Below, in pieces: positions 10,381 to 23,500 of a DNA stretch of 64,000 nucleotides. Under the pieces are notes generated by a model, which searched no databases, was not told the DNA's origin, and saw only the letters and a program-made list of their open reading frames with translations. The translations under genes and the position numbers were made by a program. The stretch comes from Cryptomeria japonica (taxonomy: Eukaryota; Streptophyta; Pinopsida; Cupressales; Cupressaceae): assembly GCF_030272615.1 (NCBI RefSeq), contig NC_081413.1, forward strand, positions 182,042,951 to 182,106,950, read 5' to 3'. The stretch's first letter is position 1; every line of letters begins with the position of its first letter.

Positions 10381-12033
10381 TGTAGCATCGTAAATTGTAC
10401 GCACTTGCTAGGGTGGTACAATTTCACACCTAGTTTAGCACCCGCCTTAGTACATTTTACATTCTGCATTGCATTTCTCCTTAAGCACTTAATTAATCAA
10501 ATTAATTAGGTCTAAGGTCCTATTTCATCATTCTCTACATCATAAAATTGGGCCCTTTTCACTAAAGCGCGCCCTTCGCATTTTATTCCTCCAATACACC
10601 ACTTAATCAAAAACCCTAATTAAGTCCTATTTCGAACTTGGGGGCTTGGTTTCGGGGTCAAAACATCTCAAAATCACCTGTAACTTTGGGATTCTCTCTA
10701 AAATCATCATATCCGATGGCCCTGAAAATTTGGTGAAAAGTTGTCGGGACCGTGGTGCCCGGAGTGCAACATGGTCCCGGACATTTTTCCTGAAATTTTA
10801 GGAGCGCGATCCAATCATAAAATAAAGCTTAACCCCAAGAAATTGGTGGGATATTCAATCTCTAGGTCGGCCAAAATACGAATTTACGACCTAGGGTTTC
10901 ATACATAAAAGCTCTCTTTCCTCATTTGAAGGGATCCAATTTTTGTTTCCAGGAACTTCATATGCAGCAAAAGAGTAGATCTTTGAAGACTTCAACAACA
11001 TTCAACATCCTTCTATCAAGCATATATCAAATTCATTCATCCACTTAGGGCTTGGAAGACATTGAAGAACAATAGGAGATTACCGACTAAAGATTGGCTT
11101 GTACTCCTCCCTTGAGGGTTGGGTATGATTTCATGTTGTTTTCATGTCTTTACATAAGCTTTAAATACATCATTTATTCATGCTTTAGATCACATTGCAT
11201 CTTGATTTAGAGCATTTACACTATCATTTACAAGCAATTAGGGTTTACTTTCTAGGTTGCTCTAGTTTGCTTTCTTGCATTTTAGGACCTTGCACACACA
11301 CTAGGTCTGCACACACAATACATTTTACAAAACAACTTGGCTATTCGTGGAGGTGGAAATCACTGAAGGGGGGGTTTGACTAAGGCAAAACCCTACATAG
11401 CTGCCCATACACCCCTTTTCAGATATCATTGCAGGTTTCGGGATTCGGACGACGCCGCGAGATACAGATCCAGAGAGAGAAGATCGAGACAGCACTCTGT
11501 ATCAAATTGCAGAGCAGAAGACTGGGACAGGAGTGCTAGGTGCCCTGGTCCTGCCAGGACATGGGCGCTAGGCACCTTGGTCCCTGGGACAGAGGCGCTG
11601 GGCACCCTGGTCCTCCGGACAGACAGCTTTCCGACAGTGTTCCAGAGTGCAAAACAGCAGTTTCCGGTGCAGTTTTCAGGACAATGGCACCCGCGCCCCC
11701 GTCCCGAACATTTTCAGTCCGATTTTAACTCTGGGTACACATCTGCATTCTTATTTCATCCTTGTATTTACAGCTGTTCATTGTTTAATCTCAATTCTGC
11801 AATCTTGTTATTAGTTCATACTTGCATTTTGGGATTAGGGTTTGAACTTGCATTACTTGATCTTACAATTTAAACAAGGGAATAGAAGTCCTAATAGATA
11901 TCCCGTGGCTCTCTCTTTCACCAAAAGAAGTAGCCAATTGTGCGATATCTCTAGGCTCTTTCGTATTCCGTAATGTGTGTCAAAAGGTAGGATTAGGGCA
12001 TGATTAACCTAGTCTCACTTTTTCCCCTACACA
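10381..12033 (+). repeat. 3' LTR of Tat1
   Basis: It begins TGTAGCATCG and ends CCCCTACACA, 1653 bp. Bases 11092-12033 repeat window bases 1-921. Direct LTR match, flanking PPT and TG..CA ends define it. It holds an expanded GC-rich tract at about 11520-11620 relative to the 5' copy. Confidence 0.93.
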
Positions 12034-12899
12034 TATACTAAGGTTAAAGCCAAAACCAAGAGTTTATCCATCTTCCTTAGTATATTTCATTGGGATGATC
12101 TACTGTATTTTGTAATGTCAAGAGTGTAGGAAGTTGAAATTTATTTAGAAATTACATAGGTTAACTCGCCTTGGTCTCGTAGAGCCACAAGTGCAAGAGA
12201 TATTAGTATTGTGATTGAATCTTGTTCATTTGCTAGATTATATTATGAGTTTGTTGATGAGTTAGTGGATTTTCTTCTAGAACTTGGAATCTGGTGATTT
12301 GGGATCCAATAATATCACACTCACATCCTGATACTCCTTCAGCTCAAACAACCTTTTCACACCCAAGGGTGTGCCTATTTTTTTGCCTTTTACGAGAAGT
12401 TGAACCAAAAAGAATTTCTTCTTAATTGGAGCATTTTCTTGGGAGATGTATGGTGAGTATCTTGGTGGCCGATTCTTCCCCACCCTTGCACTATGATATT
12501 ACAATGTTTGGATAACTGACTCATCTTGGCTTCTATAATTAAAGTTTGTAATAAGGGTTTTGTTTAGTGCATGAATGATAAACTCCCTCAAGAGGCTTCT
12601 CAGCCTTTAGGAAAAAGGCTTTACATATCACTAGGATATTGGGGGAAGGCTATCAATGAACACTACTGTTGGATGTGATTTTGATCACAATCCACATTTG
12701 ATTATAGTGGGTTGGAATACTTGGCATTAGTCATTCCCCACTTAGGTTGTTCCCCTCTCATGGACCTTATGGGCTTATTGAAAGGGTAGGCCTATTAATG
12801 GATTTAGCCTAATTGCAATAAATGAAAGTGAGTGGCATTTTGGTCACCCAATTAAGGGGAGAAGATAGACTTATCACAAGACAAAGCAGATATGTTTGT

Positions 12900-13400
12900 T
12901 CCTTTAATCCTTTTGCAAAATGAAATCTAACTTGTTCCTTTTATTTCATTATTTCAGTATGATCTAATTTCTATTTGGAGAACTTTCTCCAACAAACATG
13001 GTGTTCTTTTTAACCAAGATAACAATAATTGCAATAATTGAACTTTGAAAACTTTGAAAAATCTTGCAAGAAAAATAAGAACTTGAATTTTGAAAAAGGT
13101 GGCTTTTTTTTTTTACTTTACAAAATGAAGTGTAGTTTGTCTATTTTACCCTTTGTAACAAGAAAATGAAATTTACTTGTTCATTTTAGCTTGCTCCAAA
13201 TGAAGTGTGAGCTACTTGCAAAAAAGGAAATGTTCTTTTGTTGTTCTTTTTACCCTTTGAAAGAAAAAAAAGTTCTTTTTATGGTACCAAATGAAAACTA
13301 AATTCTTTTTATTTTGTAGCAAATGAAATGTGAATTTGTTTTTAAACCTTTGTGACAAGAAATGAAAACTTGAAACAAAAGGTAAATTAAAAACTATTCT
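12900..13400. repeat. degenerate AT-rich tandem repeat, about 35-bp period
   Basis: The words CAAATGAA(A/G)TGTGA, TTGTTCTTTTTACCCTTTG and ACAAGAAAATGAA recur roughly every 30-40 bases. The copies are poor. Short ORFs here are by-products of the composition. Confidence 0.6.
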
Positions 13401-13499
13401 AATTCCTTTGTACATGCAAGAAAATTTAGAACCTGCAAAACATTTTAAAGATTAGTCCAATATTGTGGGGTCATAAGTCTAAAATCATTTTTGGTGTTA

Positions 13500-13790
13500 C
13501 AAAATTTCTATCCCTGTGTCAAATGCACTAAAGTTTTCATTCAATATTCTAATAAAAACAACCTATGCACTAAAATATGTATTCAATGCGTTGTGCTGAT
13601 GATTCAATGCACTTAAAGAAATGAAGACATAAAATAGAAAAATATTTTATGGACGTGCTAAAAGTTTTTCTAGATGTTCTACCCTGATCTTTCAATGCGC
13701 TATTTCAGAATTTAAATGTGCTAAAATATATGATCAAAGCACTATAGTTTGAGATCAACGCACTCTTCTGGTACTTTGTTGAAAACCTAC
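13500..13790. repeat. degenerate repeat built on TCAATGCACTAAA
   Basis: About seven or eight imperfect copies of a TCAATGCACTAAA/GTGCTAAAATAT word occur at uneven spacing of roughly 30-45 bases. It lies just inside the reverse PBS. Confidence 0.55.
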
Positions 13791-13830
13791 ACTTGAACCT
13801 GATCAAAAATGTCAAAAATATTGGGGGTAG

Positions 13831-13848
13831 GCCCCATGGTGGGTGCCA
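13831..13848 (-). other. reverse-oriented PBS, tRNA-Lys-like, next to LTR-B
   Basis: On the minus strand TGGCACCCACCATGGGGC follows the LTR-B end. It resembles the complement of a plant tRNA-Lys 3' end (expected TGGCGCCCACCGTGGGGC as I recall), with two changes that both look like C-to-T or G-to-A decay. Confidence 0.65.
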
Positions 13849-13854
13849 AAAAAT

Positions 13855-15183
13855 TGTGCACCGAAGTGTGACTATCAAATAATCAAAATGTTAGTGACAC
13901 ACCAATGAAACTTTATATAAAGGATTTAATTGACAAAAAAATTAAGTAAACCATCCTTCCAAGACCTTCCATCATCCTCTATCTCCAAGGATTCCTCATG
14001 TCATGGTTTTTTCTCTCAGATCATTGAGTTATTGACCTTTAGAATGACAACTCAAAGAATGAGTGTTATGATAAAATTATCTATATGATTATGCAACTAA
14101 GATCTATGAGATTATAACAAAGCTTGCTATAATGAAGATTTTATGCTATGATAATGAAACTAACATGCTACGATAAAAAACTAGCATTCTATGATAATGA
14201 TATTGTAATCTAAAAGGCTTCTAAAATACACTAGTGAGAGAGACTTGTGTAGCACAATGTATATCACTTGATAATGAAATAACCTTGATAATGAGAGAAC
14301 AATGTATTTAGAACCTTGATATTGAGAGGATTAGTTCTATTTATTGAAGAAATAAGGAGATGGAGGGCTAGGATTGCATGAGGAGGGCTTGATCCTCAAT
14401 CCATGTTTGCAACTTCCACCAATGTCATGGTGACAAGTGACATCATGAGAGGGCTTGAGAGGAGAGGGAAGAAGCATTAAATGTAGGAAGATAAATTATG
14501 GTTACCCTAGGTGGTTTGGTTACGGTTAGGTTAATGGACAAATCTTTTATCCAAGGGATAAAGGAATGTGCAAGGGTGAAATGGTTATGTTAGTCAAAGC
14601 ATTAAATCCTTGAAGATACTTGAAGGGTACCTTGGATGGTTGAGTTAGGGAATAAGTCTCTAGCCCAAAGTCAAAAGGTGGGTTAGCTTGTTGGAAGAGA
14701 AGAAGGATTTTAATGTTTGTAAGAGCCTTAAATGCTTTTTGGAGACTTTGGGGGCTAACTTGTGGAAAAAAGGCTTTAAATGTTATGTAAGAGCCTTAAT
14801 TTTTTTTCAGAAGTGACTCCTTCCTAATCCTTAGTTTAGGAATGTGCACACACTTAGAAGAGGATTAGGCTAATTTAGAAGGGATTAGAAGAAATTCAGA
14901 GATGGGTTAGTGTGCAAGTGGACATTGTAGGAGAATGCAAGTGGGTGAGGATTTAGGGTTTTAATTTAAATAAAATTCATTTATTTCAATTAAATGTGCA
15001 ACTTGCATTGGATGGACTTTTAAATAAATGTTGATTTATTTAAATGTGGGAGGAATTTAATTAAATGTGAAAGGGGAATTTAATCAAACAAATATGATTT
15101 AATTAATTAATGGTCTGAATTTGACTAGGTAAATTAAATTAAATAAATTCAATAATTTATTTAATTAATAGTAGAAGGGTGTT
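13855..15183 (-). repeat. LTR-B, PBS-proximal part, split by the LINE
   Basis: This is the PBS-side part of a reverse LTR; the rest is at 44036-44182. Before the LINE inserted the two were joined at TAGTAGAAGGGTGTT, for a total of about 1.48 kb. It shares scattered blocks with LTR-A (44480-45517), for example around a TGGTGACAAGTG word and a run of AATTAATTAA-rich sequence near the U3 end. Confidence 0.7.
15169..15183 (+). other. left target-site duplication of the LINE
   Basis: TAGTAGAAGGGTGTT here is repeated exactly at 44021-44035, right after the LINE poly(A) tail. A 15-bp TSD next to a tail is the mark of target-primed reverse transcription. Confidence 0.9.
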
Positions 15184-15540
15184 AAAAAAGCGAAAATGTG
15201 TGAATTTTGGCAAGGCAGGCATCGAGCGATTTTTCCATTTCCTATGAGGAAATCGCTTGATCTTCTCCACCAATAGTGGTTTTTTGATAAGATGAAGTAT
15301 ACGCTCAATCATGGCATCTTGAGGATTAGGGCTCCCTTGCCTTAGGAAAAATCAGAATGGCAAGTGGTGAAACCTAGGAAGGCTCGCAGGGCTGCTAGGT
15401 CAAACCCTCCAAGGAATGTGAATGGAAGTGAACTCAGCCAAGGTTATTTTAGGCTGACTTCTTTCAATAGGTTCAATTAGTTGCAAAATCTTGAGGAAGG
15501 TTATTTAAAACCTGTTGGTTAACAGATTTGTCTACTTCTT
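15184..15540 (+). pseudogene. LINE 5' end and first part of ORF1
   Basis: From 15356 the frame reads EWQVVKPRKARRAARSNPP and on through SQGYFRLTSFNRFN, with TAG where Gln is likely. It fits the basic N-terminal region of a plant L1 ORF1 but is short. The right edge is uncertain: coding character fades by about 15540. Confidence 0.55.
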
Positions 15541-16162
15541 GAAATTTTAACTATTATCTTCTTAAAGCAAAATATGACTCTGTTTTACCCTTTAGAAAGA
15601 AACAAATATACCAACAATTGGAAGAATTAATGAAAATTCAACCTCTGCATTATAGGGCAGCTCCTTGTATGATTTACAATGAATTTATTATACAATTGAT
15701 ATGCTAACTCTTTTAACTAGAAAGCATTGAAAGGCTCCAACATTTATCCACCAACACAAATAAACGCCTTCAAAACTGCAACATAGGAAAATGTCTCAAA
15801 GAATATTCAGAGGAGAGTTCACAGACTCTGATTTATAACATACTTGTTGTATAAATTCAAAATAGCATAGGGACTCAGCAAAAGCTAATGGCTCGATTGA
15901 TACTCTCTCATGCCTTATAGGGCAAGGGGGATCAAGCAAATCAATACAATGCGAGTTGTCAAACAATCAATAATAAACATGAACTAAGAAGAAATACAGA
16001 GATAACTGATCACCAAGTTATATTGTACCCATTACAACTTAAGAAAGATTATGAATCTCAGAACACATAGATTCAAAGGTTGACATTTCATTTTCGGATC
16101 AGCTAGGCTTCCAATGCGACATAGGAGGTTACGGGCTTGTCCTGCTTTGCTGCAGAACCACG
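15541..16162. other. non-coding stretch downstream of ORF-A
   Basis: I see no coding sequence or terminal repeat here. It is the 3' flank of the reverse ORF-A and contains the unresolved boundary with the LINE. Confidence 0.45.
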
Positions 16163-19100
16163 TCATTTAAGGTGTGCTACTGAGAAGTTTAAGATGACTT
16201 GGAAATAGGGTAGACTGATGTGTAGGATCCTCTGCTTCCACACTTCTTTATCCATATTTACCTATGTAACTTTTTCCTTATCAACCTCTAAATGGTCCAA
16301 ACAGACAATGAGCATTGATTCGATCCTTGCCGCTTTTGAAAAGTTGTCAGTGGTCAAGGATTTTGTTGTCTGAATGAACTAGATCCTTTCTTGAAAAAAC
16401 TTAGATATGCTTGCAGCTTCTTCGATTACCTTGGTGCCCTCCTTCATGAGTTGAATATCAATACACTTGAGGTCCTTCTGCATCATGTCAATCAAGTCAG
16501 TCAATCCTTTGAGTAGCTTGGTGGATTCTTCATGGCCCTGCTTGATGATTGAATTGTGCCATTCCATGTTTTTCATTGACACGTACAACACATTGTCATC
16601 CAATTTCTCCATCGATTTCTCAGCCAGGAGTTTCATTGCTCCAAACTTTTGAACATCGTTCCTTTGTGTGAGGATTGCTACCCACTTAATCCTTTATTTT
16701 TCCTAAGCGGTCATTTCTAGTTCAAGCTCTTTACTCACAATTTCAACATCCTTATAAAATTTAACCAGATTAGTAATATAATCTGAACCTTGTTGTATTA
16801 TTAGGTCCAACCATTTATTAAACATCTCCATCACTACCTTGTTCCTTTGAACCTGATCTAGCATTTTCTGGTGTGCTAGTGATTTAGGGCCAAAGGACAT
16901 TGGTATCTATTACAATGGTTGGGGGTCTGGGTTGTGGATAGCATTGATGTACTCAGCCATCTGTCTGACAACTTGTTTCAGTTCTCTTTTATCCTTTTCA
17001 TATTTCCAAGTCCTTGAAATTATCCTCTTCATGGAGGATTCCAGATGCTTAACATCTACAACACTTGAAGCAACCCCCAAATCTATCTTCTCCATAGTGA
17101 AATCCTCCTTCGTAGCCTTGTTTGCATCTCTTCTAGGAATGGGTTTGGCAACTTTGGCTGTCCAGTGACCTATTGTGTCATCCACATCAAGCTTTGCTTG
17201 TGTTTTGAGATTTTTTGCCTTTGATGTCTTTCCCAAGCATCTACTAACCATGTCCTCCATTGGAATTGTGACCGCCACTACAATCCTTTTTTTTCCAATG
17301 GTGACTTCTAGCCAACTTGGTGCAATTATAGGTTCGTTAGGTGGTGGAGTGGTCCATGCATCTGGTGAAGTAACAATTACCAAGGTATTTATGGGATCCT
17401 GTTGAATTTCCACTTCTTTATTTTTGTCCATTTCTTGCATCTCAGGCTCGCTTTGATCCTATGAGTCCATTGTTTGTTCAAGCTCTTCATTGGGATCCAA
17501 GTCTACAATAACCTATCTCAGGATGGGCTCCCTACTCTTCTTTTTTCTTCTGGACTGAGTTACTCGAGCAACTATGAGACCGGAAGATGGCGACCTTTTC
17601 ATCCTTCTATGTTGAATTTTCTCTACAATGGGCTTTGAAACACCTACAACATCAGCAACTTCATTAATGGTAGAAACAGGAGATTGAACCATAATGTGTG
17701 AATCAATTCTTGATTCATGTGAGGACATGTGGGGTCCCTCCTTCAACTTCTAATTCCTCAACCATCTCTCTATTCTCCTAACAATATTCAAGGTCCTTGT
17801 TTGGATACTGTCATCTTCCTTTTTATTCCAATCAATTTCTGGAATCAATTTTCCTTCCATCTCGGTATCAAACTCAGGATCCAAAACATTCCTCTTTGCA
17901 TCTTCTGATACGATGGATACATTAATTGGGAGCCTCATGGTAGTTATCTACTGCAAAGTGAATCTGGACCACAGTCTCTTTCTCACTTCATACTCATCCT
18001 TGCAGTTCTCCCAATAATCCTCTATCTGAGGTTCATGGCAAAAATGACTGTCTAGATTATGGTTCTCCCTTGCATAGCCCTTGCTATCAAATTTTCACCC
18101 TGCCACATATGGCTGCAGGTTCATCCTTTTGAACTCCAGTTCCAGGTTAAAGGCATCTGATACAAATTTACAACTATAATATCTGAGTTCAATGAGAAAT
18201 ACAACCTTAGACTCGCCCTTTGCTCCTAATCTTTTATCTATGTAGGCCAATTGCCTGCTCACATCTATAAGCGTGTAGCTATCAAAAGCATACCTGGGTA
18301 ATTTGAATGGTTGGCCTTTAAATCCACCTACCCTTATGTAAGTAAATCAAGGAAATTGGATAAAGAAACTTCCATATATACTCACAAATTTCATAGCTTC
18401 AACTGAGATTCTCCTGTTTGCATCACCTTGAAGCTCAAAGGCAAGTCTCCCCGTCAAGACTCCATTCCACCTGTCAATCTGCTCAACATGTCTCTGTTGT
18501 TGCAATAGAGAGTAAAAATTGTAAATCCTCATTCCATCAATCTAGGGTTCATTAGGTAGTCTAGGCCAATCCATTGTGCAAGCTAAAATGTAGAAAAGGT
18601 AGGAAGACATGTAAAACCCTGTCATCACCACAAAATTGCTCAATCCTTCATGAAGTCTCTCTGTAATTACTTGAGACCAATCCAGAAATCTATCACTAGA
18701 TAGAACCACTTGGATGAAAAAGTACATCCAATCCTCCCAATAGAAGGAATGTGAATTCCCCTTTACTCTATTCCAAAGTATAACAATGTCTCGCACCTCT
18801 ATGATGAAGTGCTCTCTGCTCAGGGGCTTGGGTAACCATGATCCTCCTTTTTGAATCTTCAAGAGCCAATTTCTAGCAATTACACTCATGTACTTGCTCT
18901 TCTTTTTGGAGAAATAGGTGTACAAACTTGCAATAGTCCATTCTTCATACTCATCCTTATGCGGAATACCCATTTCTGCCATCAGCGTTTCTCTATTAAT
19001 ACTGACCAGCTCCTCACCATCACTAGTTCTGATACATCTATTCTCAGAGTCATATCTGTTCATGCATACTAACACTAAATTTGGGCACGATGTGATGAGC

Positions 19101-19166
19101 AGGAACATGATAGCTTCCACAAGACCACTCTTAACTATCTTTTCCATTAATGAACTAGTCTAAGGG
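16163..19166 (-). pseudogene. ORF-A, long protein of unknown function (main part)
   Basis: Read leftward, one frame runs nearly 1,000 codons with about a dozen isolated stops, ending at TGA 16163-16165. Its upstream 41 codons are at 26556-26679, separated by the Copia derivative; the frame matches across the junction once one TSD copy is removed. The N-terminal third is globular and aromatic-rich (WTIASLYTYFSKKKSKYMSV, FYWEDWMYFFIQVVLSSDRF). The middle is charged with low complexity (17400-17750). The C-terminal third is helical and coiled-coil-like (16380-16900). I recognise no domain. The overall plan resembles ORF-B, but I see no clear residue-by-residue match. Confidence 0.65.
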
Positions 19167-20315
19167 TGATGAATACTAAGAGGGGGGGTTAATTAGTATA
19201 CAAAAAATTACTGAACTCAAACCCTTAAACAATTTAGCAGTTAACTGGTACAATAGATTTATTAACAAATTGATTAAGATAAATGCAAACCAAACAACAA
19301 ATAAATAATTCACCCACAAGAGCACAATTACTATAACACAAGAGGTTTTGACGTGGAAACCCAAATGGGAAAAACCATGGTGAGATGAAACTCACAAGTA
19401 ACAATCTACAAAATAGTAATCGGACCGGTTAAGGTCATACAATATTCTTCACCAGAACAGATCCTGTTAGGAATCTAGATCTCTGTCAGGAGATAAGTCC
19501 TGTTAAAGACTACCTTGTGAGAGTATTTCAGATCCACAGTTGTGAACCACCTTGTTAGAGGATTTACAAAGGCTTTGCCAAGCCTACCTGGTTAAGGGTT
19601 TTAGACTTGTCGAAGATGTGAGTAATCAACAAGTGAGTGATCTAGATACTAGCACAGTATGCTTGGTTAGATCCTTGATAGCTCATTGTTAATGCAAATT
19701 TAACATTACTTCAATCTTCAGTATCTCCACACTTTGTTTCTCCACACAAACCTAATCTTCTCTTCTATGATCGCACATACAAAAACCTCATGCTCTTAAA
19801 AAACCCTATCAACACCTAAAACCCTAGATATGATGTCCTTATAAAGGAATCTGATTTCATGTCGATCAGTCCAATAGGATTACATTGCAAGTTCCTAGGT
19901 TTAGTGCATCTAGACAGATCTGGTAACACAACACTAAATCATTGCCAAAGTGTCGGTGGATGATAACTCATCACAGAAATACCGGTTGGTAACTCATCAC
20001 ATAGTAATACTGGTTCATTACTGATTACCGGCTCATACATTTTACTAATTACCGGTTTGTCAAAATGAAGACTGGGAAAACGTTAACAACCACTTTGTTC
20101 CTTCATACCACTTTTGGATCCTTGAACCACTTGAGGTCTTCATACTGCTTTGTGACCGATAAACATCTTCTAAAAAGCACTGATAGTCTAATGACTATAA
20201 TACATAATACCGGTTGGAACAATTACCGGTTGAGGATAACTCATACATAGGGAAGTGATCATAAAACAAGTGTGTGTCCATCAATGACAATCACAACATC
20301 ATCAAAATGCCAACA
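19167..20315 (-). repeat. 3' LTR of the Copia derivative
   Basis: It is 1149 bp and matches 25456-26555. On the minus strand it starts TGTTGGCATTTTGATG and ends CATCA. Many ACCGGT-like words occur. Confidence 0.9.
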
Positions 20316-20342
20316 ATCTCCCCTTTAGCATTGATGGCAACG
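20316..20342 (-). other. polypurine tract of the Copia derivative
   Basis: On the minus strand AATGCTAAAGGGGAGAT abuts the TG of the 3' LTR. Its TTGCCATCAATGC prefix is the same context seen at the PPTs of the other Copia elements in the window. Confidence 0.85.
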
Positions 20343-20586
20343 CTTAGGAAAATTTTGACATCTAATTGTTTTACAACAAAAATATGCCATAATCAAAATT
20401 ACTGCCCCTAAGCATATACACTATCCCTTTTTGCGGAAAATACAATGTATACTACTCCCTTAAAGAAATAACATGAAAGTATACATAACATTCACCAAAA
20501 TTTTAGAAACTACTCTTCCTTTGCCAACAATGACAAAGTACTGCAGAATAACCTCTGTTTCTCATTATCATTGAAATAATAAATGT

Positions 20587-23500
20587 TTATGAATATAATG
20601 AGTGAAACTTATCAAAAACTGATTTAAAATCCTGCATAAAAGTCTTCATGGATAGAGACCATGACTCAAGTAATGAGGTAGCCACCTCACTTTCCGTCTG
20701 CATTTGTGATACTTGATCATCCATGGCATCAATTGTGCTCATCTCTTGAGTGGTTGTTAATGCTTCCAAATTAAGAAAGCACTTCTGAAGAATTTGTAGT
20801 TTAGGTACTAAAACCAGTTGAAGCTCCTGCAAATCTCTTGCTCGATTTCTAATCTCTGCTTCTATTATGGCAGATTGAAGCTGATACCGATGCATAGCTT
20901 GCCCATATGTAGTAAAAGAATCATAGGGCAACTTAAAAGTTCTTATGTATGCCTACAAATCAGATTGCAGTTTATCCTTTTGTGCGAGCACGCCATCACA
21001 AAATAGATGGGGCTGGCTGATTTTGCTTAATAGTAGTTTGCCCTCATCCATAACATCTCTTATGTTCTTTTGATGTTTTAGAAGTTCAGACCAGAGCTCG
21101 TTCAGTTTCTTTACTAAGGCAGTGTTTAGTGCCTTTTGATGCTTCTTCTATGCATTAGCTTTAGCAACTTCTTCTAGGCATTGTACCTAGTCCTCTACAA
21201 CTGTATAGAGAAGCTTTAGTTGGGCTAGAGAGGAATCAGTACTGGGGAGGTTAGTACCAGGAATCAAACTGGTAAGAGTGTCAACTGCAATTTGAATAAC
21301 ATCTTGCTCCTTTTTCCTCCTTAATGCTTCCAATCACTCTTGTGCAAGCTTAATGCTTTGGAGCAGCTCTGATTCATTTGTAGATTGGAGGTCAATAGGA
21401 CTGGTGATGTCAGCCAGTTTGGCTTGACCACCGGTTGCCTTTGGGGTCTCCACTTGTGTGCTCTTTGCCACTTCCTTCTTCTCTTTGGCTCTTTGCTTTT
21501 CCTCTTCTACCTTTTTTTGCTCCTCTTCTTCTTTCTTTTTCTTCTCTTCTTCCTTCTTCCTTTCTTCTTCCTTGTTCTTCTCCTCTTTCTTCTTTTCTTC
21601 CTCTTTACTCTTTTCCTCTTCTTTCTCTTCTTGTTTTCTCGTCTCCTCTTCTTGTTCTGCTTGCTCTTTGTCAGCCTTTTCTTTGTCCTATCTCTCCTTG
21701 TCTGCTTTTTCTTTTTCAAAATTTGGAGTGACATCTTCAACATCTAACGCATCAAAATCAATCATGTCTACCTATTCTATTACTCTTTCTCCTTTATCAT
21801 CAAATTCCTCATCCGATTTTCCAGTTTTTGGTTCCTGTTTGGCCTTCTTGTTGGCCTCAAACACTTAGTGCAACTGGACAATAGCTTTGGCATGCAAATG
21901 AGTATCCTTCTCTACTTCATAGGTTTTGGCTTCAAGCAGCCCGAGTCTTCTTCTTCTTATGAAGAAGAGCCCTTTGTTCTTATCCGTAATTTAATAGAGC
22001 TCAAAATTTGACACATTAGGAAAATATTGTGCAAAGATTTCCTCTCTTATTTCCTATTCTTTTTTAATGGCAATGTGCCATTTGTTATCTAAATAATTGT
22101 ATAAATAATCTGGTGTCACCGATCTAATTTATGATGGCGACCAATCATTAATACATAGATATTGGATGACTTCCTATTCAACTTCCTCTTTTTCATTATC
22201 ATTAAAATCATCAAAGTGATCTATTAAATCACTTAGCACTTTTCTCCTAACATTGTTGATAGTCCTTTGACAATGTGTCAAGGGTTTGTAAGAGGAAATG
22301 TCTATATTTACTGGTGTTGATGATGCTGGTTCTTTGTTAGTTGTCTTTGCCTTCTTCCTTATTTGCCTAGTCTTCTTAGGCTGCACTTCAGGTTCTGTAT
22401 CCTCAGAATCTAGTGAGTTTCTCTTAGTCTTCCTCTTTCTTTCAAAAACCTTGGTGGGTGCAACTTCCAGTTTCTTCTTGGCAGGTGACCACTTGGTCAC
22501 TTTAGGACTTGCTGAGGTAACTAGTGTCGATACTGAGGGCACTGCCTTTCCTTTCTTCATTGAAGGTTCTTCAACCAGTTTTATCCTTTCCAAGTAGGTG
22601 TCAGTTTTCTTCTTCTTTGGATCAAGAGGTGAGGCAAGTAGGGTAGAGGCATACCCATCTAGTATGTCATACATCACCTCATATCCCATGGGTTCAACTT
22701 TTTCTTTTCTGGGCTCCACCACCTCCATTATGCACTCATCTACTCTGATGATAAAGCAAATGTCCTCTTCATACTTCTTAACAATATCACTAGATATCAT
22801 CATCCACTGGATCATCTTCCACTTGAATTCATCAAAGTATTTATTCAAGACTTCAGGATATCTGATTCCCACTACTTGAATACTTTCTTTGATTTGTTTG
22901 GTAACTAGTTGGTCAGCAAACCATTGAATATCACTGACTCCCAGAAAATAGCCTTGAAAGTAGAAAAATAGACCTACCAAAAATTGTCCAAATTTGAATC
23001 TTAGGGCACTATCCTATTTGATAGACTTCAGGTTTATTAATAGTTGCTTCTGCATACAGGTGCATAGATCAAATGACACATCTTCCATGATCATTCTATA
23101 GGTGGCATTTACCACAGCAGTAGAGACATAGTTTATTCTGCTAGCATAGAATGTCTAGTATTCGATCACCATGCAAGCATACTTGACCAAATCATCCTTG
23201 ATGGTGTTGATAGTCATTCCCTGTTAGTCGCTCACAGAACTAGTGAGCTTAGTCATTTTAGTCTTGATGACTTTTCTTAGGGCTGGCACCTCACCAGTGT
23301 TGTAGAAATCGGTGACGACATGAATGGCTTGAGGTGTAATGTCATGTGTCCTTTCAAGATACATCTTGTCACCATGCACTCTTCTTAGGATGATGCAGAT
23401 GTGATCTTTCATAAATTCTTCAATAAAGTACACTGCATTATGAAGTTTCTTCCTCTCCAGGATGTTGTATTCTGGTTTGATCTTTTTGTCATCCCTGCAG

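Larger units (their letters stand above)
1..12033 (+). mobile_element. Tat-lineage Ty3/gypsy retrotransposon (Tat1), 5' end outside window
   Basis: Order seen: partial 5' LTR, PBS, gag-like region, aspartic protease, RT, RNase H, second (archaeal-type) RNase H, integrase, an antisense plant-mobile-domain gene, polypurine tract, complete 3' LTR. The second RNase H is a hallmark of the Tat lineage. Aligning the two LTRs by eye, about 711 bases of the 5' LTR lie upstream of the window, so the whole element would be about 12.7 kb. The LTR copies differ by about 30 substitutions plus two indels over the 0.92 kb that can be compared, mostly transitions, so the insertion is old. Pol carries two frameshifts and several stops. 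The target-site duplication cannot be tested because the left flank is missing. Confidence 0.93.
12034..13830. other. non-coding stretch, probably 5' internal region of a reverse gypsy element
   Basis: This lies between the end of Tat1 and a reverse-oriented PBS at 13831-13848, so by position it is the leader/gag-proximal part of that element. I found no credible gag ORF on either strand. It contains two blocks of degenerate short repeats, listed separately. Confidence 0.45.

Noticed and set aside
12277-12483. Minus-strand ORF of 68 codons with a charged sequence
   Set aside because: It is too short, has no recognisable family and lies in a decayed leader region; chance cannot be excluded.
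21385-21868. Plus-strand overlapping ORFs rich in Ser, Phe and Leu
   Set aside because: They are mirrors of the Lys/Glu-rich helix of ORF-B on the minus strand, with TTC/CTT composition.
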